In this document: positions 8,111 to 16,916 of the stretch, piece by piece | Position numbering within the stretch: the first letter of the stretch is position 1 | How the letters are laid out: each line of letters begins with the position of its first letter | DNA from: Haliscomenobacter sp041740695 | Lineage (GTDB): Bacteria; Bacteroidota; Bacteroidia; Chitinophagales; Saprospiraceae | DNA length: 64,000 nt | Assembly (NCBI RefSeq): GCF_041740695.1 | Contig: NZ_JBGSLK010000132.1 | Location: 1-64,000, forward strand | Direction: 5' to 3' | Program-made: the position numbers and the translations under genes | Notes under the pieces: model-generated | Databases searched by the model: none | What the model was told of the DNA's origin: nothing | Seen by the model: only the letters and a program-made list of their open reading frames with translations

Positions 8111-9001
8111 ATGATCGGACTCATTCAAGTAGTCATTGGACTTGTTTTTTTGCTTTTGTTGTTGAGCTTGTTGGTGACGACCATTATGGAGTTGATTTCT
8201 TCCATGCTGGCCCTGCGTGGGCAAAACCTGGAAAAAGCCATCAAAAATATGTTGGCCAATGGGCAAAAGCAGGGGGAGCTATTTCAAGCTTTTAAAGGCA
8301 ATGCCTTGTACAAACAATTGTGCAACTACCGCGGCAATTCCAAACTCCGGCCCCCCTCCTACCTCAGTTCAGAAAACTTCCAGTCCATCGTGATGGACAT
8401 CATCCTGAAAGGGGACGATGCGGGTAAACTGATGCAAAAAATTGAAGAAATCCAAAACGATGAGCTCAAGCAGGTGCTCAAACAATTGCTCAATGATGCG
8501 GGCTACGAATTGGATGCCTTCAAAGAAAAAATCCAGGGCTGGTTCAACGACGTCATGGATCGGGCTGCGGGTTGGTACAAGCGCAACATCCAGATTTTGG
8601 TCACCTTTGTTGGTTTAATCGTCGCTGTCATTTTTAATGCCGATACCATTTCTGTGTACCAACGCCTGGAATCCAATCCAGAAGAACTCAAGGAAATTGT
8701 GACCATGGCCGAAGCCTATGCTGAAAAAAATGAACTGGACATTCAAACGGGCGGCACTGTGCAACAACAATGGGATCAGGTCAATCACCTGATTCAGGAT
8801 GAATTACAGCAAGCCAATTCTCCGCTCGGCCTAGGTTGGCATCCGGAAGACTTGCAAGGCATGACGCCCAGCGATTGGGTGATCAAAATCCTGGGTTGGA
8901 TCGTAACAGCCCTGGCAGTATCGCTTGGCGCGCCATTCTGGTTCGATTTATTGAAAAAACTGGTCAACATCAAAGCAGCAGGCAATGAGCCTAAATCTTA
9001 A
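8111..9001 (+). CDS. Membrane protein of unknown function
   Basis: I do not recognise a named family. The 296-residue protein has an N-terminal transmembrane helix (IGLIQVVIGLVFLLLLLSLLVTTIMELI), then a cytoplasmic-looking, charged helical region of about 120 residues. A second membrane segment follows near residues 160-178 (IQILVTFVGLIVAVIFNADTI). After an acidic helical linker comes a C-terminal hydrophobic segment (WVIKILGWIVTALAVSLGAPFWFDLLKKLVNIKAAG). The closing GAPFWFDLL motif looks conserved enough to mark a family. It stands alone between the S9 peptidase and metZ, downstream of hairpin copy B. Confidence 0.75.
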   Translation: MIGLIQVVIGLVFLLLLLSLLVTTIMELISSMLALRGQNLEKAIKNMLANGQKQGELFQAFKGNALYKQLCNYRGNSKLRPPSYLSSENFQSIVMDIILKGDDAGKLMQKIEEIQNDELKQVLKQLLNDAGYELDAFKEKIQGWFNDVMDRAAGWYKRNIQILVTFVGLIVAVIFNADTISVYQRLESNPEELKEIVTMAEAYAEKNELDIQTGGTVQQQWDQVNHLIQDELQQANSPLGLGWHPEDLQGMTPSDWVIKILGWIVTALAVSLGAPFWFDLLKKLVNIKAAGNEPKS

Positions 9002-9082
9002 ATTCTTGCTAAATCTTCTCTGATTGGAACCATTTTTCTCCAAAAAAACTTGCTTCTTTGTGCCTTTAAACTTGAGAAAAAG

Positions 9083-10249
9083 ATGCATTCAGAGACTTTG
9101 GCTATCCGCGGGCAAATGGACCGCACCGACTACCGCGAGCACAGCCCCGCGATGTACCTCACCTCCAGTTTCACTTTTCCGAACGCGGAACTGATGGCCG
9201 ATACCTTTGCCGGCCTCAACGATGACATCATTTATTCCCGCTACAATAACCCCAGCGTAGACGAATTCATCAATAAAGTGTGCCAATTGGAAGGGGCGGA
9301 AGAAGGTTTTGCGACCGCTTCCGGGATGGCAGCCGTGTTTGCCAGTATGGCAGCCTTGTTGCGTTCTGGCGACCACGTTTTGGCTTCAAGAGCCGTTTTT
9401 GGCTCAACCCACCAGATTTTGACCCAAATTTTTCCCAAATGGGGCATCACCTATACTTATGTTGATCCCGAAGACATCGACAATTGGGAGCATTACATTC
9501 AACCCACTACTCGTATGTTGGTGCTGGAATCTCCATCCAACCCTGGTCTGGCTCTGATCGACTTGGAAAAAGCTGGGGCGCTGTGTAAAAAACACGGCAT
9601 CATCTTCAACATCGACAATTGTTTTGCCACCCCTTGCCTACAAACGCCTACGGATTATGGCGCAGATTTGATCGTACACTCCGCCACCAAGTGGATGGAC
9701 GGCCAGGGCCGGGTGCTCGGCGGGATTGTGGTGGGCAAAGCCGAATTCATCGAGCCCATTCGGTTCTTTTGTCGCCACACGGGTCCTGCCATGTCGCCAT
9801 TCAATGCCTGGATACTGAGCAAAAGTTTGGAAACCCTGGCCGTGCGCATGGAGCGGCATTGCAGCAATGCCTTAAAACTGGCGCAATTCCTGGAACAACA
9901 CCCCGAAGTAGCCAAAACCATTTATCCATACCTACCTTCACATCCTCAACACGAGCTGGCGCTCAAACAAATGAAAATGGGCGGCGGCATTGTCACCATT
10001 GAGGTGAAAGGTGGCCTGGAGCAAGGTCAGGCTTTTTTAAATGCAGTCAAAATGTGTTCCCTTTCTTCCAATCTGGGCGATACGCGCAGCATCGTAACCC
10101 ACCCCGCTTCCACTACGCACAGCAAATTGAACGAAGCCGAGCGAGCAGCGGTGGGCATCAATCCGGGCACGGTACGCATTTCCGTGGGTTTGGAACATGT
10201 GGATGATATCATTGCGGATATCGATCAGGCTTTGCGGGCGTCCCATTAG
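9083..10249 (+). CDS. metZ: O-succinylhomoserine sulfhydrylase (trans-sulfuration enzyme)
   Basis: PLP-dependent Cys/Met metabolism enzyme, predicted to make homocysteine from an activated homoserine ester and sulfide in methionine synthesis. The 388-residue protein shows YSRYNNPSVDEF, EGAEEGFATASGMAA, and the PLP lysine Lys203 in SATKWMDGQGRVLGG. The DGQGRVLGG stretch favours MetZ over cystathionine lyase or gamma-synthase. The C-terminus has SLGDTRS-like NLGDTRSIVTHPASTTHSKL. The start at ATG 9083 (MHSETLAIRGQ) was chosen over an upstream TTG that would add eleven unrelated residues. The gene is monocistronic, ending at a perfect palindrome shared with the convergent neighbour. Substrate (O-succinyl or O-acetyl homoserine) cannot be settled from sequence alone. 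Confidence 0.85.
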   Translation: MHSETLAIRGQMDRTDYREHSPAMYLTSSFTFPNAELMADTFAGLNDDIIYSRYNNPSVDEFINKVCQLEGAEEGFATASGMAAVFASMAALLRSGDHVLASRAVFGSTHQILTQIFPKWGITYTYVDPEDIDNWEHYIQPTTRMLVLESPSNPGLALIDLEKAGALCKKHGIIFNIDNCFATPCLQTPTDYGADLIVHSATKWMDGQGRVLGGIVVGKAEFIEPIRFFCRHTGPAMSPFNAWILSKSLETLAVRMERHCSNALKLAQFLEQHPEVAKTIYPYLPSHPQHELALKQMKMGGGIVTIEVKGGLEQGQAFLNAVKMCSLSSNLGDTRSIVTHPASTTHSKLNEAERAAVGINPGTVRISVGLEHVDDIIADIDQALRASH

Positions 10250-10252
10250 TAA

Positions 10253-10272
10253 AGACGTAAGATCTTACGTCT
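10253..10272. terminator. Perfect 20-bp palindrome between convergent genes
   Basis: AGACGTAAGATCTTACGTCT lies three bases after the metZ stop codon and three bases before the stop of the convergent membrane-protein gene. Its position suggests a shared bidirectional terminator or transcript-end hairpin, although there is no T-run. Confidence 0.5.
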
Positions 10273-10275
10273 CTA

Positions 10276-11550
10276 CTACCGGTTAAACGGAAATTCATTG
10301 ATCCAATTGAACCCACGATTGACCAACAAAAATGAATTCCGATCAATCGTCCGCATTTTGATCAATAAAGTATCCCGCTTGGATTGCCCCCGCAAAATCA
10401 GCTGCTCTTTGGTGGGTTGTTCGTAAGTCAGCTTGAATTTTTGCAGGGTATCTCGCTGAGGCGTCATACGAATGCTTTGTTGTTTTTCATCAACCTTAAA
10501 TTCAAAGCCTCGGACACTGTCACTCACCGTCCGCACCATGGCCCGATCCCGGAAGCCGATGACTAACTTGTGCCAGCGCATGGTATCCGTGCGTAAGGGT
10601 GGTAAAGTATCACCATTGTGGACAAAAGTTTCCACCTCATACATGCCATACAAGGGAGGTTTGGGCGCTTTTTCGCCAAACTCTTTTTGGTATCCCTTGG
10701 ATTGAATGAAGGAATAGACCATCAGTCCCCCAATGAATAAAATTTTAAAAATGATCCGTGCCAAATTTAACCCTTGGTTCGAAAACACCGCAATAAAGCG
10801 CCGGGCATAAACTGGTTCATTGAGGATCAAAAAATCAATCAATCGGATGGCATCGGGCCACAGCACATACAAAGCCATCGCAACCAGATGAATGGAGTAT
10901 AGTTTGACCGGAATATCGAAACAAAAATTCATGGCCACCACGTTGCTCATTACCCCCATTACAATCAAAGCCCCAAGGGTGGCTGTACGCCGAAAACACA
11001 ACAAAAAGCCTCCTAAAATTTCCAAAAAGCCCGCAAAAAAGTTGTACCCTTTGGAATAGCCCATAAAATTCCAGGCCAGGCCCATTGGCGAAGAATCTCC
11101 CAAAGGTTGCAGGAGTTCACCCTGTGAAGGAAAGGGGAATTGTAGTTGGATCACCTTAAAAAAGCCGTATTGCAACATCGTGTAAAACAGGTAATAACGC
11201 ACCAGTACCCGCGCCCAATAATACAACTGATGGTAGTCGTTGCGCCGCCGATCCACAATACTCCAAGTCAGGGTGAACAATAGGGACAAAACAAGATTCA
11301 GGAAAACCTCAACATAATTGTAGGTGGTATCCCCGCTACCATTGGGCTTTACCGTAATGTCGTATGGAATGTGCAGGACGTGTTTCCCAGTCCATTGAAT
11401 GAGTTTGAACCAATAGTCGCCAGGAAAAACGGACCAAAACAGTCCTAAAACACTTGGAACAATCAGGAGGGCAAAATAAATGGCCAAAAAGCGAAAGATG
11501 AATTTTTGCAGGCCAGTCCAACGAATCTTAGGGTATGGTGTGGCTTCCAT
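10276..11550 (-). CDS. DoxX-like multipass membrane protein
   Basis: A 424-residue inner-membrane protein. Membrane segments are visible near residues 15-38, 75-95, 115-130 (YYLFYTMLQYGFFKVIQLQFP), 160-210 (FFAGFLEILGGFLLCFRRTATLGALIVMGVMSNVVAMNF), 218-235 and 262-280. The arrangement of a GFxKxxQLQ segment followed by GxxEILGGxLL and a small-residue helix resembles the DoxX/MauE fold. The C-terminal 130 residues are soluble (VETFVHNGDTLPPLRTDTMRWHKLVIGFRDRAMVR...), probably extracytoplasmic, and unlike DoxX. I know no specific function; some relatives are annotated simply as DoxX family. It converges with metZ. Confidence 0.75.
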   Translation of the reverse strand: MEATPYPKIRWTGLQKFIFRFLAIYFALLIVPSVLGLFWSVFPGDYWFKLIQWTGKHVLHIPYDITVKPNGSGDTTYNYVEVFLNLVLSLLFTLTWSIVDRRRNDYHQLYYWARVLVRYYLFYTMLQYGFFKVIQLQFPFPSQGELLQPLGDSSPMGLAWNFMGYSKGYNFFAGFLEILGGFLLCFRRTATLGALIVMGVMSNVVAMNFCFDIPVKLYSIHLVAMALYVLWPDAIRLIDFLILNEPVYARRFIAVFSNQGLNLARIIFKILFIGGLMVYSFIQSKGYQKEFGEKAPKPPLYGMYEVETFVHNGDTLPPLRTDTMRWHKLVIGFRDRAMVRTVSDSVRGFEFKVDEKQQSIRMTPQRDTLQKFKLTYEQPTKEQLILRGQSKRDTLLIKMRTIDRNSFLLVNRGFNWINEFPFNR

Positions 11551-11841
11551 TGGTGTTTTTTAGGTGGTAAGTGATGAGCACTAACGAAAATACAAATTAT
11601 TCTCAATTTACAACTTGCCGTATTTGATTTCTATGCATTCAAATGAATACAAATAATATTTGATTAAGATGCAAAAAGAATGCAATTTGCTACATCCATT
11701 CTAACGCGTTAACGCACAATCCTCATCCGTACCTACAGCAGGCTTTAGCCCCTGTACTGTCTTTGCTTTTTTCATGAAATAAGACCCGACCTGATCCTTA
11801 CAGCAATCATCAACACCTGTTAACCTATAAAAACCTAAGTC
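11551..11841. other. Divergent intergenic region, no gene seen
   Basis: About 290 AT-rich bases between two divergent genes. It contains a 10-bp palindrome TAACGCGTTA (11702-11711), an ATGCATTCAAATGAAT stretch, and a CAGGCTTTAGCCCCTG repeat fragment (around 11739) of a kind also seen elsewhere in the window. No reading frame is supported. Confidence 0.5.
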
Positions 11842-13371
11842 ATGAAAAATGCTTTAATTCCCTTCCTTTTGTGCTTCCTATTTTGTTTGCCCTATGCACG
11901 AACCCAAAACATCGCCAGTGATTGTGATGTAGATTCCTGCGAATGTATCGGAGACTTTTTTACCGAAATTGAAGTCTATTATTTTGGCACCAACAATGTA
12001 AAAGTGGAGGTCTTTTCCGATCAAAAACTCACTCAACCGGTCGTTTCTTTTCCCAGCGTCAACAATGCACAATTGCTGGCAATCAAAGCATCAGCGCTCC
12101 CAGGTGCCGTTTTTAGCACCTATATTTACCTCAAAGTTACTGACCCCGGAGGGGCTACTTGTACTACTGAAATTTTCTCCCGTTGCCCACTGAATGCCTG
12201 GCCTGGAGCGCTGGAAGACCTCGACATTTTGGGCAAAACCTATGGCTATTTCACCGTGTTTTCGCATACTACTTCTGAACAAAAACGCCGTTGTACCATC
12301 GACAACATTGATCAGGACTGGCATGTTGGCGGCAATGTGGTTGGCCCGGTGAAAAACACCTTAGGCACCCGCAATCCCGAAAATGTGGTACTCATCAGCA
12401 GCGACCTGCCCCGTGGCATCATTACCAAAGACGGCAAATTTGGCCTCAACACCCAAACGCCAGCCGCCCTTTTGGACGTCAATGGCGATGCACAAATCAA
12501 TAGCACCTTGGATGTCAATGGCATTACCACGATCCACAACACTACAGCTTCAACGACCCCGGCTACGGGCGCTTTAGTGGTCACCGGAGGTGCTGGCATC
12601 GGCAGCAATTTGATGGTAGGAACCGATGCCAAAATTGGCAAAGACCTACAAGTAGATGAAGACCTGAATGTCAATCAAACGGCGACCATCGGTGGCCTCA
12701 CCAAAATCAATGACATTTCGGCCTCAACTACACCAGCAACTGGAGCATTGGTCGTAGCTGGTGGCGCAGGTATCGGCCAGGATTTGAATGTAGGCAGCAC
12801 CTTAAAAGTCAACAGCAATGCAACATCTACTAATGCCACAACTGGCGCATTGGTAGTAACCGGTGGTGCAGGAATTGGTGAAAACCTCAATGTAGGCAAT
12901 GCCCTGAAAGTAAGCGGCACGACCAGTTCTACGAACGCGACAAGCGGAGCACTCGTGGTAGGCGGTGGTGTTGGCATCGGCGAAAACCTCAATGTAACGG
13001 GCACCTCCACCCTGACTGGTAAAGTAGCCATTGCTACGACTAGCACCCCTGGCGGGCATGAACTCTACATCGGTGGTAGCGCTATAGCCGAAGAAATAGT
13101 GGTAAAACTGAGCGGCAACTGGCCTGATTACGTTTTTGACCCAAATTATCAGCAGCCTAATTTAAAGGAATGGCAACAATTCATCACTGCAAATGGTCAC
13201 TTGCCGGGTATGCCTTCCGCCCAACAAATCAAACAACAAGACGGTGTAGCAGTTGGTGAAACCCAAAGGCTTTTGGTAGAAAAAGTGGAACAACTCCTGC
13301 TCCTGATTTTGGAACAACAAAAACAAATCGATGCGCTGCAAACTGCGCTCCAGGTAAAAACCAAAAATTAG
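11842..13371 (+). CDS. Secreted protein with GALVVTGGAGIG repeats and tail-fibre-like C-terminus
   Basis: Exported protein of 509 residues with a signal peptide (MKNALIPFLLCFLFCLPYARTQN) and a cysteine-containing N-terminal part. Four copies of ATxATGALVVxGGxGIGxNLxVG follow, near residues 240, 298, 333 and 368. These repeats resemble beta-solenoid tail-fibre or adhesin spacers. The C-terminus (VKLSGNWPDYVFDPNYQQPNLKEWQQF, then NGHLPGMPSA and a terminal coiled coil ending LLLLILEQQKQIDALQ) is common in Bacteroidota surface proteins annotated as tail-fibre-like. That part in relatives ends in a trimeric coiled coil, so a trimeric surface fibre is plausible. It precedes a second secreted protein, separated by a long hairpin element. 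Confidence 0.75.
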   Translation: MKNALIPFLLCFLFCLPYARTQNIASDCDVDSCECIGDFFTEIEVYYFGTNNVKVEVFSDQKLTQPVVSFPSVNNAQLLAIKASALPGAVFSTYIYLKVTDPGGATCTTEIFSRCPLNAWPGALEDLDILGKTYGYFTVFSHTTSEQKRRCTIDNIDQDWHVGGNVVGPVKNTLGTRNPENVVLISSDLPRGIITKDGKFGLNTQTPAALLDVNGDAQINSTLDVNGITTIHNTTASTTPATGALVVTGGAGIGSNLMVGTDAKIGKDLQVDEDLNVNQTATIGGLTKINDISASTTPATGALVVAGGAGIGQDLNVGSTLKVNSNATSTNATTGALVVTGGAGIGENLNVGNALKVSGTTSSTNATSGALVVGGGVGIGENLNVTGTSTLTGKVAIATTSTPGGHELYIGGSAIAEEIVVKLSGNWPDYVFDPNYQQPNLKEWQQFITANGHLPGMPSAQQIKQQDGVAVGETQRLLVEKVEQLLLLILEQQKQIDALQTALQVKTKN

Positions 13372-13383
13372 TCTTCATCTTAT

Positions 13384-13541
13384 GAGCTTGTTTAATTTTT
13401 TTGTTCGGCTGCAAACGGCCCATTTTTGCCCAAATTTCGTTCCGAAAATGCTCATTTAGCGCTGCTAAACTCCGCTTTTCGTGCCTCATTTGGGCAAAAA
13501 TGGTCTCGTTTTCGCTTCACACAAAAAAATCAAACAAGCTC
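13384..13541. repeat. Long nested inverted repeat (second hairpin family)
   Basis: Outer arms 13384-13404 and 13521-13541 pair over 21 bp with one mismatch (GAGCTTGTTT...AAACAAGCTC). Inner arms CCATTTTTGCCCAAAT (13420-13435) and ATTTGGGCAAAAATGG (13488-13503) are perfect. A third hairpin sits at the centre (GAAAATG...TTTAGCGCTGCTAAA...CTTTTC). The element fills the gap before the next gene's ATG. It does not contain the loop of copies A-D, so I treat it as a separate family. Confidence 0.8.
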
Positions 13542-13556
13542 CAAAACCTTGCAACC

Positions 13557-16253
13557 ATGAAACATCTGGCTTTATTGTCGATGCTGGCCCTTGGTTTGCT
13601 GATCCCTGGCTATGGGCAGGATGAAGGCAAAGAAGAACGAATCGAAGGGCGTTTTTACCAGGAATGGCTGATGACTCACGATCCCGGCACGGGCATCGTA
13701 CCTCGCGAGCGACTGCTCGATGCCGCACGTATTGCCCAGGAACGCCGCAAAGACAGCCACCTGCGTTCGGGGCTCATCCCCATCTATTGGTATGAACGCG
13801 GGCCCAGCAATGTGGGTGGTCGTACCCGGGGCCTGCTCATCGATGCCAATGACCCTACAGGGAAACGGATCTGGGCGGGCAGTGTATCCGGGGGCCTTTG
13901 GCGTACCGATGACATTGATGCCGCAGCCCCGGTTTGGGTAAACATTGATGACTACTTTTCCAATCTGGCCATTACCACCATTGCACAAAGCGCAACGACC
14001 CCTAACCTGATCTTCTTCGGAACGGGGGAAGAAGGCACTCAACCCAATGGCGGTGTGCGGGGTATGGGCCTGTGGCGTACCATGGATGGCGGCAACAACT
14101 GGCAACAATTGCCATTTGTCAATGCCAGTTTTAATGCCATCAATAAAATCGTAATTGACAATGCTGGGCTGGTTTATGTGGCAACTTCCATGGGCTTGTT
14201 CCGATCAACGGATGCCAACGGCACCTTCAATGCCGGCGCTGTACCAGTTTTAAATGGCAATGTCCAAGACCTGGAAAGGGCTGCCGATGGCACCTTGTAT
14301 GCTACCGTAAATGGGGCAGGCGTTTTTCGCTTGACGGGTAATGCCTGGACGCTACTGGCAGACAGTGATTTTCCAACTGGAAACATTGGTAGAATTGAAA
14401 TTGCTACTGCACCTGGGGCAGCCAATACTCTTTATGCAGCCTTCTCAGCAGCCAGCAGCGATACCTGCCTCAATGTGTTGGTCAGCACAGATGCCGGAGC
14501 AAGTTGGACGCCACGTAGCTGTCCTGCGGGTATGGGCGCCATTTGCTGGTACGCCTACATCATGGCCGTTGACCCCAACAATGTCAATCGTGTCTGGATC
14601 GGCAGCGACAATTTGTACCAATCCGCCGATGGGGCCGGTACCTGGACGGTTGTTGCCGGAGTCCATGCCGATCACCATGCCATTGCGTACCGCCCGGGCA
14701 ATTCCGATCAGGTGGTTTTTGGCAATGATGGCGGAGTGTATCGTTCCCTCAATGCAGCCGCGGCAATGCCCACCTTAACGGCCAAAAACAATGGCTACAA
14801 TGTGACCCAGTTTTATTCAACAGCGCTCCACCCAACGGCGGGCAGCAATTTTATGTTGGGGGGTACGCAGGACAACGGCACCCAACGCTTCACCTGCCCT
14901 GGAATTTGTGTGACGGACGAACCCAAAGGGGGCGATGGTGGCTTTTGTTTCATCGACCAGAACAATGCCAAATTGCAAATTGCCAGCTCCCAGAATCGCC
15001 GTTTTTACCTAACAACCGATAGCTTTGCCACTTCGATTGACCTATTGCCAACCAAAGAGGCGGCCCTCTTCATTACTCCTTCTGATTTCGACGATGTTAA
15101 CAACATCCTCTATTTTTCGGATGCCAAGGACACCCTGGGGCGAGTGGTTGATGTGGGTGGGGCCAATACGGTCAGTTACGAACGCATTACCCAATTCAAT
15201 GGTCGGCAAATTAGTCACATCAAGATCTCGCCAAATACTGCACATCGGCTTTTTGTCGGCACTACCCGAGGCCGAATCTTTCGCATCGACAATGCCAACC
15301 AGGCGGGTGCAGTGACGGTTACGCTACTTGATTCCATTTTTTCCACCTACGTTTCCAGCATTGATGTGGAGGCCGGAGATGACAACCACCTTTTGGTCAC
15401 CACTTCCAGTTATGGGAGCATCAGCATTTACGAAACGAGAGATGGAGGCAACAACTGGACGCAAGTAGAGGGTGACCTGCCCGATATGCCGGTGCGTTGG
15501 GCCATGTTTCATCCCTTTGATTCAACCCAGGCTTTGATTGCTACCGAACTGGGGGTTTGGACCACCGATTTTCTAAATGGCAGTAGAACTGAATGGTTCC
15601 CTACCAATACCTTTGGTTTGGCAAACGTGCGAGTCGACATGTTGCAATACCGCAGTTCCGATCATTTGGTATCCGCCGCATCACATGGCCGGGGGATGTA
15701 TACCACCGATTATTTCAACCTGCTGACTACGGCTTGTCCGCTCAATCTGATGTTGAGTGGCACTACGCCAAGTGGTTTGTACCTGGCCAAAGACTTCATT
15801 GAATCGGATGCTACGATCGCTGTGGGGTCTAGTGTGGTCTACCACGCCGGGAATTTCATCAGGCTGAAGGAGAATTTCCGCGCTGTACCGGGCAGCTTTT
15901 TTGTGGCCGCCATTCAGGATTGTAACATGAATTTGATGGAAGCACCATCTTTGAGCAGCAGGCCGGACCAAGAATTACCGACTGTAGATGCCACCCCAAG
16001 TATGAAATGTTTCCCCAATCCAGCTACTTATCGGATGACCATCCAGATTAATTTGCCAGTAGAAAATTGGTATAACCTGCAAGTCCGGGCGCTGGATGGG
16101 AGGCTGGTGAGTACCCTTACCCCAGGCAATCGAACTGCCAAAGGTGAGCAGTGGCACGAGTTGAATACCACGGAACTTAAGCCGGGTATTTATTTACTCT
16201 TGTTGCAAAGTGCGCATGGAGCGACTACTGAAAAGTTTGTAGTGGTGAAGTAA
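13557..16253 (+). CDS. Large secreted protein with propeller repeats and type IX sorting domain
   Basis: A protein of 898 residues from ATG 13557, with signal peptide MKHLALLSMLALGLLIPGYGQ. The central region consists of BNR/VPS10-type beta-propeller repeats: GSVSGGLWRTDDIDA, GLWRTMDGGNNWQQLPF, VSTDAGASWTPRS and ETRDGGNNWTQVEGDLP. The C-terminus is a type A type IX secretion sorting domain (KCFPNPATYRMTIQI...LDGRLVSTLTPG...ELKPGIYLLLLQS...EKFVVVK). Export and surface attachment by the type IX system (see porP/gldK in this window) is therefore predicted. The role is unknown; propeller proteins of this type include glycan-binding and hydrolytic members, but no catalytic signature was recognised. 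Confidence 0.82.
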   Translation: MKHLALLSMLALGLLIPGYGQDEGKEERIEGRFYQEWLMTHDPGTGIVPRERLLDAARIAQERRKDSHLRSGLIPIYWYERGPSNVGGRTRGLLIDANDPTGKRIWAGSVSGGLWRTDDIDAAAPVWVNIDDYFSNLAITTIAQSATTPNLIFFGTGEEGTQPNGGVRGMGLWRTMDGGNNWQQLPFVNASFNAINKIVIDNAGLVYVATSMGLFRSTDANGTFNAGAVPVLNGNVQDLERAADGTLYATVNGAGVFRLTGNAWTLLADSDFPTGNIGRIEIATAPGAANTLYAAFSAASSDTCLNVLVSTDAGASWTPRSCPAGMGAICWYAYIMAVDPNNVNRVWIGSDNLYQSADGAGTWTVVAGVHADHHAIAYRPGNSDQVVFGNDGGVYRSLNAAAAMPTLTAKNNGYNVTQFYSTALHPTAGSNFMLGGTQDNGTQRFTCPGICVTDEPKGGDGGFCFIDQNNAKLQIASSQNRRFYLTTDSFATSIDLLPTKEAALFITPSDFDDVNNILYFSDAKDTLGRVVDVGGANTVSYERITQFNGRQISHIKISPNTAHRLFVGTTRGRIFRIDNANQAGAVTVTLLDSIFSTYVSSIDVEAGDDNHLLVTTSSYGSISIYETRDGGNNWTQVEGDLPDMPVRWAMFHPFDSTQALIATELGVWTTDFLNGSRTEWFPTNTFGLANVRVDMLQYRSSDHLVSAASHGRGMYTTDYFNLLTTACPLNLMLSGTTPSGLYLAKDFIESDATIAVGSSVVYHAGNFIRLKENFRAVPGSFFVAAIQDCNMNLMEAPSLSSRPDQELPTVDATPSMKCFPNPATYRMTIQINLPVENWYNLQVRALDGRLVSTLTPGNRTAKGEQWHELNTTELKPGIYLLLLQSAHGATTEKFVVVK

Positions 16254-16260
16254 AGCGTAT

Positions 16261-16288
16261 GTAGAGACGCAGGATTTTGCGTCTCTAC
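16261..16288. terminator. Hairpin GTAGAGACGCA...TGCGTCTCTAC
   Basis: An 11-bp perfect stem (16261-16271 with 16278-16288) with a 6-base loop, between the end of the secreted protein gene and the end of the convergent DUF2961 remnant. The palindrome at 10253 contains a related GAGACGTAAG-type sequence, suggesting a repeated family used at convergent gene ends. Confidence 0.5.
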
Positions 16289-16293
16289 ACCCC

Positions 16294-16772
16294 TTACATC
16301 CCTTTTGTCCGGTCACTCACCCCAGCCAGTGCAGGCAGCCCATTTACTGGTTTGTCCAGGTAAAAATAGGCCGTAGCACAATAATCTTCCTGTCGATAAA
16401 AATTGACCCAACCATCTGGAAAGTTGGGTGAATCAAGGGCAGGCGGATTGCCCTCCAATAATTTCATAAAACCTTTGTCATAGGCGACCGAGATAGGCTT
16501 CAATGCATGTCCATCTTTGATCATCTGCCGCACCTGATCCCGAGAATAGCCACCAATCACCTGAATGGTTGCCCTCAATTTTTGCTGAAAATAAATGGGG
16601 TCGGGAATGTGAAAACGGTAAAAAGACCACTGCCGCCTGCTCCAACAGTGGCTTTGGGATTTTCAAAGGTGGTCCAACGTGGCTTGTCGCTGCTCATGCG
16701 GTAGAGGGGCTCCTGGGCGAGGAGGGTGGCACTGTAGAGGGTGCAGAGGAAGAGGAAGATGTTTTGTTTCAT
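16294..16772 (-). pseudogene. DUF2961 family protein, internally deleted and frameshifted
   Basis: The first part reads as a signal peptide (MKQNIFLFLCTLYSATLLAQ) followed by MSSDKPRWTTFENPKATVGAGG, the N-terminal motif of DUF2961 proteins. A second part lies in another frame: SFYRFHIPDPIYFQQKLRATIQ, then IGGYSRDQVRQMI and DGWVNFYRQEDYCATAYFYLDKP. This corresponds to the C-terminal third of the same family. The two parts meet around 16630-16640, so roughly 200 codons have been lost together with the frame. Intact relatives are about 370 residues and are often found near glycan-utilisation genes (some DUF2961 proteins are glycoside hydrolases). The reading here is by motif recognition and needs an alignment. 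Confidence 0.7.
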
Positions 16773-16825
16773 TGCGATCGCTTGTCCCACTACTAAAGTC
16801 ATGGGTTGGTTTTGTATGGTAGCCT

Positions 16826-16902
16826 CCCACGGATAAATCCATGGGTTGGCGGTAATGCTTGGGAATGGAAGGCCCTGTACGGGCAGCCCTAAGTGGCTGC
16901 CC
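16826..16902. repeat. Two short palindromic repeats
   Basis: CCCACGGATAAATCCATGGG (16826-16845) and a GGGCAGCC...GGCTGCCC hairpin (16881-16902) lie between the DUF2961 remnant and the end of priA. The first is a variant of the CCCACGG/CCGTGGG hairpins between gltB and gltD. The second shares GGGCAGCCCC with the tandem repeats ahead of the CHAT gene. Confidence 0.5.
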
Positions 16903-16916
16903 CAACCTACCCCAAA

